The notes beneath the pieces were generated by a model. That model saw only the letters and a program-made list of their open reading frames with translations. It was not told the origin of the DNA and did not search any database. The position numbers and the translations under genes were made by a program. From an uncultured Clostridia bacterium (GTDB lineage: Bacteria; Bacillota; Clostridia; Oscillospirales; Oscillospiraceae), in the NCBI GenBank assembly GCA_947176425.1, contig CAMWQV010000010.1, positions 1 through 14,668 on the forward strand: 14,668 bases of DNA, written 5' to 3'. Shown in pieces: positions 7,592-14,505 of the stretch (position 1 is the first letter of the stretch; each line of letters begins with the position of its first letter).

Positions 7592-8797
7592 CTATGGACA
7601 AACATTGATAATTTTATCAAAACCATGTTTGTTCAGTAAATCATATATCTCATTATAAGCGCCTTTCACTGCGGACAAAACAAGCGGCTGCCCCTCCTCT
7701 AGGCTTATTTCATTGGCAGAAAATACAGGGTAGCCATAAACAGTTCTTCTGTTTTTCGATTTGTCACTCACGATTACACCATTAATCTCAATTCCAGATC
7801 GATACAGGATTTGAATCAACCTCTGCGCAGCTTGTCCGGCTCCAAAAACATAAAGACGCTCTGCACTAGAGATTGCTTCCTTATTCTGACTGAGTTTCCT
7901 GCGATTCACTAAGTTTTCCAACCAACCTTGTCCTGAGAAAAATATTTTATAGATTTCTTGAATTTCCGGATCCCATTGACTCATATCCGGTTCTTTTAAG
8001 CTAGTGTCCATCAACCCCATTGCCATTTCGTAACGTTGACAAAAGTAAACAAATTTCATCCACCGGTAAGATATTCCATCATCTGAAAGGTCTGTCTCAA
8101 GGAGTGCTTTCAGTAGATATACAAGCGAAAAAACTTTCTCATCTTTCAATGGACTTGTTGTAAGAGAATTCTTCCGTTTTCTATATATATACTTAAGTTC
8201 ATTTATACACATACATCTTTGCGCCAAAGCCAGAGCCTGGAATGTAAACAGGCTATCTTCCGCATACCGCAGCTTTGGTGAAAACCTGAGCTGATTTTTT
8301 TGCAGAAAGCACCTATCAAAAAAATAGACGCAGGAACTTGCATCAAAACCGGCCTGGTCAATCAAATTTTTTAACATCTCTTGTCCAGAAAAAATTGAAT
8401 TCACAGATGAATCATCAAATGCTATCTTCCTTGACCAATCCATCAAAAATTTCAACATATCCAGTCGGTTATCAAGCGCAATTCGATAAAGCATTTCTAA
8501 CGTATCTTGTTCAATCATATCATCTGAATCAACAAACTGGATATATTCGCCGCAAGCGTTATCAATCCCAACATTGCGGGTGGCGGAAAGTCCTTTGTTT
8601 TCAGAATTTCGGAATACTCTGATTCTGGAATCCCTCTGTGCATATTCATATAAAATTTGCAGAGAAAAATCAGTAGAACAATCGTCAATACACAGAATTT
8701 CTATATCTTCCAGTGTCTGGCCAGTTATACTGTCCAAACAATCTCTTAAATAATTTTCCGTATTATACACAGGAATAATTACAGAAACTTTTGGCAT
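7592..8797 (-). CDS. GT2 family glycosyltransferase with C-terminal Rossmann-like module, probably truncated
   Basis: 401 residues as it stands. ATG at 8797 with AAAGGA eight bases upstream, 13 nt after the TylF-type gene. The GT-A domain covers about 1-215: KVSVIIPVYN (3-12), CIDDCS (36-41), VDSDD (89-93, metal-binding DxD) and AEDS (179-182). A helical linker is followed by the shared Rossmann-like module at about 313-400 (RLYVFGAGQAA, VIVSDKSKN, LVLSAVKG), with the third glycine of the turn replaced by alanine. The frame stops at TAG 7592-7594, right after the last strand of the module. Downstream sequence indicates a lost tail (separate entry). The catalytic domain is complete, so activity may remain. 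Donor and acceptor are unknown. Confidence 0.87.
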   Translation of the reverse strand: MPKVSVIIPVYNTENYLRDCLDSITGQTLEDIEILCIDDCSTDFSLQILYEYAQRDSRIRVFRNSENKGLSATRNVGIDNACGEYIQFVDSDDMIEQDTLEMLYRIALDNRLDMLKFLMDWSRKIAFDDSSVNSIFSGQEMLKNLIDQAGFDASSCVYFFDRCFLQKNQLRFSPKLRYAEDSLFTFQALALAQRCMCINELKYIYRKRKNSLTTSPLKDEKVFSLVYLLKALLETDLSDDGISYRWMKFVYFCQRYEMAMGLMDTSLKEPDMSQWDPEIQEIYKIFFSGQGWLENLVNRRKLSQNKEAISSAERLYVFGAGQAAQRLIQILYRSGIEINGVIVSDKSKNRRTVYGYPVFSANEISLEEGQPLVLSAVKGAYNEIYDLLNKHGFDKIINVCP

Positions 8798-8810
8798 GAT
8801 AATTTCCTTT

Positions 8811-9647
8811 CTATTTCACCAGTGCTATACTCAAATCATCCCCGATAGGCATTGACCGTACCTGATGTTCTTCCACAAACTTAATCACGGCTTTCTTTAA
8901 ATTCGGAAATGTACCCGTCTCATCAAAATAATCGTGAATCAAAATAACACTTCCCTGCACCATTCTCGGCCAAAACCATTCTAACGCCACCAGCGTTGGC
9001 TGATACAAATCCATATCGAGATTTATAAAGCAAAACTGATCCTCTATTCCCTGTAAAGTTTCCGGAACATATCCCCGTTTTACAATACAGTTTTCCGGAT
9101 ACCGCATCTTGGAGAGAACCAGGTCTACAGAAGTTTTCTTGAAATATTCTCCCCGCAGGGGATCTTGCTCATATCCCTCCTCTATCTGAATGTCGCGGTT
9201 GTCAAAGCCTGAAAAGGTATCAAAGAGGTATAATTTCTTATCCGGAAAAAACTGGTTAATCATTTTTGCAAATTCACCGCGAAAAACTCCTGCCTCTGCT
9301 ACACTTCCTGGGACATCTTTCCGATATATCTCTTTAGCAAGATTTTTTAGAAAAATCACACGTGCGGTCGCTTTATCTGCCACTGTAGACTTTACAATCT
9401 TATTTTCATTAATTCCAATTAAGCGCAGTTGTTCTAAAACCTCAGAATAAGCAATGGTGGCTATGTAAATCAAATCAAATTCAAGTGAATGCAGCTTTTC
9501 TGGAGAATAAATAGGAATCCCATATAAGGCTCCTGTTTTGAATGTGTCAATAAATGCAACGATCTCCAAAAAGGCATTTTCCCGCAATTGACTGTATAAA
9601 TATCGCCCACCTCCACCAGCGCCAAAAATTACGATTTTTTGTTTCAT
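8811..9647 (-). CDS. TylF/macrocin-O-methyltransferase family protein with N-terminal Rossmann-like module
   Basis: 278 residues. Residues 3-86 are the shared module, here with a very complete turn (KIVIFGAGGGG), then AFIDTFKTG and LIYIATIAY. Residues 112-278 match the TylF O-methyltransferase family (PF05711 type): SAM motif AEAGVFRGEFA (117-127), LFDTFSGFD (141-149), INLDMDLYQPT (208-218) and LIHDYFD (236-242). D211, D213 and D239 are the likely metal ligands. It probably O-methylates a sugar hydroxyl, of a nucleotide sugar or of the growing glycan, in the cytoplasm. AAGGGTGG precedes the ATG at suitable distance. It starts 37 nt after the recovered end of the KdsC-like gene and 13 nt before the next GT2. 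Confidence 0.88.
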   Translation of the reverse strand: MKQKIVIFGAGGGGRYLYSQLRENAFLEIVAFIDTFKTGALYGIPIYSPEKLHSLEFDLIYIATIAYSEVLEQLRLIGINENKIVKSTVADKATARVIFLKNLAKEIYRKDVPGSVAEAGVFRGEFAKMINQFFPDKKLYLFDTFSGFDNRDIQIEEGYEQDPLRGEYFKKTSVDLVLSKMRYPENCIVKRGYVPETLQGIEDQFCFINLDMDLYQPTLVALEWFWPRMVQGSVILIHDYFDETGTFPNLKKAVIKFVEEHQVRSMPIGDDLSIALVK

Positions 9648-9684
9648 ATTAGACCACCCTTCTAACTATTTTATGTCCTAAATT

Positions 9685-10164
9685 TTAAAATCCGTATCCG
9701 TCAACAAGCCATTCGATAAAATCACGTACTGCACCGCTGCCACCATTTCTCGAAGAAACAAAGTCTGATATAGCTTGAATTTCCTTTGCTGCATCAGCCG
9801 GGCAGCCACGAAATCAGCAAATCCGCATACAAGGCAAATCCGAAAGATCATCCCCGATATATGCGGTTTCTGCAGGAGAACATTGGAATTTATCCATAAT
9901 TTCTAACATAGTTTCTAATTTCTCGTGCTTTCCTTGATATACTTCCGTAATATCAAGCTCCGCCGCACGGTTTTGTAAAATTTTTGATGTACGAGCCGTA
10001 ATGATGACCGGTATGATACCGTGTTGTGGAAGCATTTCATGGATACCATAGCCATCCTTGACATCGAATGCCTTAAACAGTTCCCCCTGTTCTCCCATAT
10101 AGATTTTTCCATTGGTCAAGGTCCCGTCTACATCCATAAACAGAATTTTAATATTTCTAATCAT
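9685..10164 (-). pseudogene. KdsC-like HAD phosphatase interrupted by an in-frame TGA
   Basis: The best start is ATG 10164-10162, with GGAAGG just upstream; an ATG at 10176 in the same frame lacks a site. Numbering from 10176, it shows HAD motif I DVDGT (15-19), IITAR (58-62), K86 and GDDLSD (108-113): a small capless phosphatase of the KDO-8-phosphate/nonulosonate-9-phosphate type. TGA at 9814-9816 stops it at 120 codons (116 from 10164). The same frame then continues for 42 codons to TAA at 9685-9687, with family-typical GCPADAAKEI, DFVSSRNGGSGAVRDFIEWL. The restored protein is about 159 residues, the normal family size. Relatives have glycine at the stop position, and GGA to TGA is a single change. 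The missing tail normally completes the active-site entrance and oligomer contacts, so the truncated form is probably inactive. Confidence 0.75.
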
Positions 10165-10165
10165 A

Positions 10166-10819
10166 TTACCTTCCATGCCGATATAACGATTGCGTCAGCA
10201 GAAGATTTGCAAACTCCAGATCCTCCCGATAGTCAATATCAATAGCTTCCATTTCCGGCACTGGGATCAGTTTCCGCTTTTCACCGTACACAGAGCCGTT
10301 TTTCAGCGCAACATCCCTGCGAAAGACAAAAAGTCCCATTTCCATATAAATAGGTTCAATGTCCTGTGTCCGAAGCAAATTTTCACAATCAAAGTTCATT
10401 GGTTGGTTTTGATACCAAATATATTTCTGATACGGTACAACACCAATTGCGCTATCATAATCTTCTTTGCTCACCGCATCAACCGCCGCATGGATCGTTG
10501 CCTGTGTCAAAAACGGATTTGTCACATGGGCATAGACGTATATATCCGCCTCAATGTCCTGTACCATTGCTTGGACAATCTCCTGACGCTTAACTGAAAA
10601 CTGATCCAGTTTTTCGCTGCGCTTAAAAAAATGGGTATTTGCAGGAATATATGGGACAATTCTTTCGTCACTGCAATATATATATGTCTTGATCTCGGGA
10701 ATAGATGCTAAAGTTTCCAGCAAATAGGCGCAAAGCGGCTTTCCTCCCAACGGCTCCAGATTCTTGTTTGGGAAACGTTCATTATTCAGTTTGATAGGTA
10801 CAACTGCTTTTATATTCAT
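10166..10819 (-). CDS. CMP-sugar synthetase, acylneuraminate cytidylyltransferase family
   Basis: 217 residues, normal size. It should couple CTP with an acidic 2-keto sugar (sialic, legionaminic, pseudaminic or KDO-like) to give a CMP-sugar and pyrophosphate in the cytoplasm. Visible motifs: the N-terminal nucleotide loop VVPIKLNNERFPNKNL (6-21), GGKPL (25-29), HVTNPFL (98-104, the counterpart of the NeuA QPTSPL region) and a C-terminal AIDIDYREDLEFA (192-204) with the expected metal-binding aspartates. The first loop reads KLNNERFPNKN instead of the common RxGSKGIPxKN, so the sugar may differ from N-acetylneuraminate. It follows the aldolase by 14 nt and touches the KdsC-like gene (1-nt gap), implying one pathway. 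AGGGAG lies 10 nt before the ATG. Confidence 0.88.
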   Translation of the reverse strand: MNIKAVVPIKLNNERFPNKNLEPLGGKPLCAYLLETLASIPEIKTYIYCSDERIVPYIPANTHFFKRSEKLDQFSVKRQEIVQAMVQDIEADIYVYAHVTNPFLTQATIHAAVDAVSKEDYDSAIGVVPYQKYIWYQNQPMNFDCENLLRTQDIEPIYMEMGLFVFRRDVALKNGSVYGEKRKLIPVPEMEAIDIDYREDLEFANLLLTQSLYRHGR

Positions 10820-10833
10820 AGCCCAATTTCTCC

Positions 10834-12438
10834 CTACTCTATTGTAATGTGTTCAAATCGGCTGGGTGTCACAAACCTAACATCAATATGGCCTTGATTT
10901 CGCTTCAAAAAACGTAATAAGTGTCCCTCTAACTCGCGATTAATGCTCTCGTATTGCGCTGTACACCGATTTTCCTCATCCTGCTCATTAAAATAGTTAG
11001 GTTTATTTTTATAAAAGCCGTCCATACCGGCGATTCTAATATGCGAGACCTCCAGCTGTTGAAGAAGATTGAGCAGCATAAGAGTTGAATTGTCAAAATA
11101 ATTTCCCGATTCTGCAATACAATTCATATAACTGACAACAAGTTCTTGATTTGTCCGTTTTTGAACATTTGATGTCAAAATGATTGATTTGTTCACTAAT
11201 TTGGGATTAATATTCTGATAGCGGCGATCGTTTCCAAAAAACGCATATTGTCCCCGTATATCAATGAAATTCACTGATATAATAATGGGATGCTCGGTGT
11301 TAATATAATCTTGGATGATTTCCGCATATTCCTTAATAGAATGTCCTGCAGCTAAAATGAAAATCGTACTGCCTGACAGACGGGATTTTAACAATCGTAT
11401 GGCTTCGGAATCATCCATAGGCTCTGCGAAATAATTTTTGTATATTTTTTGGATATTATCGTAGTCATATCGCTGCCGTTTTGGTTCTTCGATGAAAGAC
11501 AGCATTTTCCTGATATCTTTTGTACTGAGACGGAATTTGTTTGTAAGATAAATAACATTGTTTGGATGTGCTTTATAAACCCCAGCCATAAAGGATGCAA
11601 TAGAATACCCCCAGGGAAATTTCTCTTTATATTTCTCTACGTAGGTATCAATCGTATCCAATAAGCAATCAAAATTGTAGTCTTTTTGGTATCGCTGGTT
11701 CAGATAATTGGTAATCAGCTCCGTGTTCAAATTTCCAGCACATTTCCCCATTCCATCCAGGGTAGCGTCAATAATCAACTGCCGCTTACCCTGACAAAGT
11801 GAAATCATCTTTTGAGCGAGGGAAAATGCCATCTGCATATTATTGTGTCCATGAAAATCAATTAAGATATGACTGCTCAAGTTGAAATTCACTAACGTAA
11901 ATAGACGTTCTAAATCATCTGTATACATACATCCATATGTATCAACAATTCCAAAGGAATAGGGGGATATTTCATTCACAAGGGAGATGACTTCCAACAG
12001 TTCCTGATCACTGTAGCTAATGGTATTAACGCCTTGAATAAATAGCCGGTATCCCTTCTCCTTGATGATGTGCATTTCATGCATCAATACATCTGGTTCA
12101 TTCTGGAAATCCTTTTTTGTAAATCCAAATCGAATCCCTTGTATGATGCCGCTGCAAGTCGAGAGTTCTTCGACATCATACAGGCCGTGATCTATAAAAA
12201 GAACAAATATTTGTCCATTACTGTTAGAGATAAACTTTTCCGCCTGCTGAACGGTTCTGAAAAAAGTGCTGTTTCCCATATATTCGATATGATTGCGAAG
12301 AAACCCAATCTCAATAATCTCTATACCGGTCTCCATCAAACTACTGATCATGCCGCGAATTTGATTATTTTGAAAGGAGCAGTCAATCAGCCGGCCGCCG
12401 TCTCGAAGAGTACAATCTAAAAGTTGAATATCCTTCAT
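10834..12438 (-). CDS. DRE-TIM aldolase (HMGL-like/4-hydroxy-2-oxovalerate aldolase type) fused to a DUF115-like domain
   Basis: 534 residues. Residues 3-290 are an HMGL-like TIM barrel: LLDCTLRDGG (6-15; D8 metal, R12 catalytic), VDTYG (165-169), DFHGHNN (194-200; H196 and H198 metal ligands) and GMGKCAGNLNTE (229-240). All key residues are present. Relatives make or break a C-C bond between pyruvate and an aldehyde. Residues about 355-525 look like the DUF115 (Maf/MptE-like) domain of the protein at 14473-13370: FILAAGHS (360-367) versus FVVGSGPS, then a shared spacing to IRIAGMDGF (467-475) versus IYLIGMDHT. I infer a role in building an unusual ulosonic acid with the CMP-sugar synthetase and the phosphatase. 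AGGCGG lies 4 nt before the ATG. Confidence 0.8.
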   Translation of the reverse strand: MKDIQLLDCTLRDGGRLIDCSFQNNQIRGMISSLMETGIEIIEIGFLRNHIEYMGNSTFFRTVQQAEKFISNSNGQIFVLFIDHGLYDVEELSTCSGIIQGIRFGFTKKDFQNEPDVLMHEMHIIKEKGYRLFIQGVNTISYSDQELLEVISLVNEISPYSFGIVDTYGCMYTDDLERLFTLVNFNLSSHILIDFHGHNNMQMAFSLAQKMISLCQGKRQLIIDATLDGMGKCAGNLNTELITNYLNQRYQKDYNFDCLLDTIDTYVEKYKEKFPWGYSIASFMAGVYKAHPNNVIYLTNKFRLSTKDIRKMLSFIEEPKRQRYDYDNIQKIYKNYFAEPMDDSEAIRLLKSRLSGSTIFILAAGHSIKEYAEIIQDYINTEHPIIISVNFIDIRGQYAFFGNDRRYQNINPKLVNKSIILTSNVQKRTNQELVVSYMNCIAESGNYFDNSTLMLLNLLQQLEVSHIRIAGMDGFYKNKPNYFNEQDEENRCTAQYESINRELEGHLLRFLKRNQGHIDVRFVTPSRFEHITIE

Positions 12439-12461
12439 AATGCCGCCTCATTTTGGGTACT

Positions 12462-13373
12462 TTATTTCCCTGCATAAAGTACAACGTAGTCCGCCGTCTG
12501 GTGCGTACTGCACGAGCTTTTCCAGACTGCATCCATCTCCTGCCGGAAAAATGTTTCTTTGATCTCCGCTTTCGGTCTTTTTTCTATGCACCAGCCGAGC
12601 AGGTTCTCCAGTCCATAGCGCTGAAAATATCGAACTTCTATACGGCTGAATCCGGCTTTTTTCGCTAATTGCTTCAAACTCTCTCCTGAAAAAATCCATA
12701 AATGCTGTGTACTGAACAGAATCTGCTTTTCGTAGCACTCGCCCAGCAGTTTGCGCATAAGCGGAGCGTCGGTTGGTGTTCCGATAATCGCCGTACCAGT
12801 ATCGGACAAGAGCTTATATGTTTCGCACATAAAATTCAGAGGATCCTCTACATGCTCAATTACGTCAAAAGATGTCGCTGTATCCACTTGATTTTCCCAA
12901 TCAGTAAGGGCCGCACTTGTGTAACTATACGCAGCAAATCCTTTTCGGGATAATATCTTTTGAAATGCTTCTGAAGGTTCGATTGCAACAATATTTTTAG
13001 CAACACCCTTCAAAAAATCTAAAAAGGCTCCAGCACCACAGCCAATATCCGCTACTGTCCTGTCCCGAAAAATTGTTGTCCCTGTATACTGCAATTTATC
13101 TAAGGTTTCTCTGTCGTGATTACGATAGAATACTTCCTCTTCTGATCCTTCATCCATAGAGGCACGATATTTTTTACTTTCATAATATTCATCGATATTT
13201 TTAAGCATGGGGTCATGCCATATGACGCCACAGTTCTCACACTGAAACATCGGAACATCTTGCTCCGTGTATTTATCAAGTCCTCCTGTACGAATAACAC
13301 CTTCATAGATGATCCGAACACGATCACTGGCACATAATTTACAGCGTTTGTCCACGAGCAATACTCCTCTCAT
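12462..13373 (-). CDS. SAM-dependent methyltransferase with N-terminal zinc ribbon
   Basis: 303 residues from ATG 13373, which overlaps the upstream stop as ATGA. A GTG at 13355-13353 (297 residues) is better placed, 8 nt after AGGAG. Four cysteines (C11, C14, C45, C48; CKLC and CENC) form a probable zinc ribbon. The class I methyltransferase core follows: VADIGCGAGAFLDF (107-120), VAIEPSE (129-135), SFDVIEHVEDP (168-178) and LLSDTGTAIIGTP (188-200), then HLWIFSGESL. This architecture is shared with sugar C- and N-methyltransferases and with glycan-cluster enzymes; the acceptor is unknown. It sits 23 nt before the aldolase gene. Confidence is high in the fold and low in the substrate. Confidence 0.87.
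   Translation of the reverse strand: MRGVLLVDKRCKLCASDRVRIIYEGVIRTGGLDKYTEQDVPMFQCENCGVIWHDPMLKNIDEYYESKKYRASMDEGSEEEVFYRNHDRETLDKLQYTGTTIFRDRTVADIGCGAGAFLDFLKGVAKNIVAIEPSEAFQKILSRKGFAAYSYTSAALTDWENQVDTATSFDVIEHVEDPLNFMCETYKLLSDTGTAIIGTPTDAPLMRKLLGECYEKQILFSTQHLWIFSGESLKQLAKKAGFSRIEVRYFQRYGLENLLGWCIEKRPKAEIKETFFRQEMDAVWKSSCSTHQTADYVVLYAGK
13356..13370 (-). promoter_or_regulatory. ribosome binding site that favours the GTG start at 13355
   Basis: AGAGGAG on the minus strand (13370-13364) is followed by 8 nt and GTG at 13355-13353. It lies inside the longer reading that starts with ATG at 13373, whose own upstream region has only a weak GAG. Confidence 0.5.
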
Positions 13374-14473
13374 TTCATAAGCTCATCAAAATCCACCCTT
13401 GGAAATACCTCCAACTGTCCCCCACGGGTGGCATTGTAGATCTCGATCCCGTGAGTATCGGCATAGAGTTTGGCAGCCTCATAGCCCCTTGTTGTCATGT
13501 ATAATGGAGTTGGCTCCCACAGCTCACTAAACTTACCATAATCTCCAAAAATGCCTGCATGGTCTACAATTTCCGAATGTTCTTCAACCGTACCATCCGG
13601 ATTTTGTATCCTAGAAGCTGTATGATCCATCCCGATCAAATAAATTTTTTGAAACCCCATAAAAACCGCTAACTGTAGCATGACAAACCCTACGTTTATG
13701 CCCGTACAAACATATTTACTGCAGTCCGATGAAAATTCAAGTCTGTCCAATGTTTTAGGATAGGCGCATTTCAGATAGATCATATTGTCCATTTCAGGTT
13801 CGTCGCGCAAATTAAACATCGCACTGTCCTGGCGGACAAACATATATTCACAGCTGCTTAAAATCTGTGCCAATGCATTCCTATCTTCCGCTACCTGCCT
13901 TAAGAGAACTTTATCTATTGTTACATGGTAATTAGGGCGAAAATCCGTCTTATCATAGCACTGATGAAAAAAATTGCATACAAAAGAGCGGAACCCTTTT
14001 TCACCGATCTTTTCCAAATCCGTCAGCCGCAGGCTAGGTCCGCTTCCAACAACAAAGCAGCTTTCACCGTGGAAAATATCGCGAAATTCCTGAACAGTGT
14101 GGATGCGCTGCGACTTAAAACCCATCATATTCACAAGAGAATTTAGAAAGTCAGGATTTTCCATCCAAATCATCCTATTGTCTGAAACGCCATAAGAATT
14201 CAACTGCTGCTTTATTCCGTGGTAATGCAGGGGCGATATAATAATGATCGCTGCTTCATCGTTAGAAAAATCGGCTGGACCAAATACAATCTTTTCATTC
14301 AAAACGGTGCCGGGAGCTATGAAGTTATCGTAATACCCGTTCCATAAAATACCATTCTGATTTAAAACCTGGCCCACCAGTTCACCGCTTGCGCCGCAGC
14401 CCCAAACATATATCTTTTTGTCGCTGTTGATTCTTAAAAAATCAACAAATGCTTCCGCTTCCGAAAAAAACAT
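13370..14473 (-). CDS. DUF115 (Maf/MptE-like) protein with N-terminal Rossmann-like module
   Basis: 367 residues. Residues 19-105 are the operon's Rossmann-like module (KIYVWGCGASG, YYDNF, AIIIISPLH). Residues about 125-360 are a DUF115 domain: CFVVGSGPSL (139-148), N167, D187, GINVGFVMLQL (258-268), IYLIGMDHT (277-285), TRGYEAAKLYAD (328-339) and NATRGG (347-352). Maf proteins with this domain are putative or shown transferases of CMP-activated nonulosonic acids onto flagellin. This one is much shorter than the 600-plus residues usual for flagellar Maf, so it may only share the fold. A CMP-sugar synthetase in the same operon fits a transferase role (inference). A purine-rich GGAAGGGGGTGG precedes the ATG; the gap to the upstream gene is 32 nt. 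Confidence 0.85.
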   Translation of the reverse strand: MFFSEAEAFVDFLRINSDKKIYVWGCGASGELVGQVLNQNGILWNGYYDNFIAPGTVLNEKIVFGPADFSNDEAAIIIISPLHYHGIKQQLNSYGVSDNRMIWMENPDFLNSLVNMMGFKSQRIHTVQEFRDIFHGESCFVVGSGPSLRLTDLEKIGEKGFRSFVCNFFHQCYDKTDFRPNYHVTIDKVLLRQVAEDRNALAQILSSCEYMFVRQDSAMFNLRDEPEMDNMIYLKCAYPKTLDRLEFSSDCSKYVCTGINVGFVMLQLAVFMGFQKIYLIGMDHTASRIQNPDGTVEEHSEIVDHAGIFGDYGKFSELWEPTPLYMTTRGYEAAKLYADTHGIEIYNATRGGQLEVFPRVDFDELMK

Positions 14474-14505
14474 TTAAGTAATCCACCCCCTTCCTTACAG
14501 TACGC

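Noticed and set aside
9814..9816. TGA as selenocysteine or as a reassigned sense codon
   Set aside because: Relatives have glycine here, not cysteine or tryptophan. Other genes in the window end with TGA, often in ATGA overlaps, so the standard code applies. I see no convincing stem-loop right after it.
9915..10112. Alternative minus-strand frame inside the KdsC-like gene
   Set aside because: It overlaps the frame that carries all HAD motifs and has no recognisable domain.
13370..14473. Calling the DUF115 protein a 6-hydroxymethylpterin pyrophosphokinase
   Set aside because: The domain family includes archaeal MptE, but the glycan context, CMP-sugar gene and bacterial architecture favour a Maf-related role.
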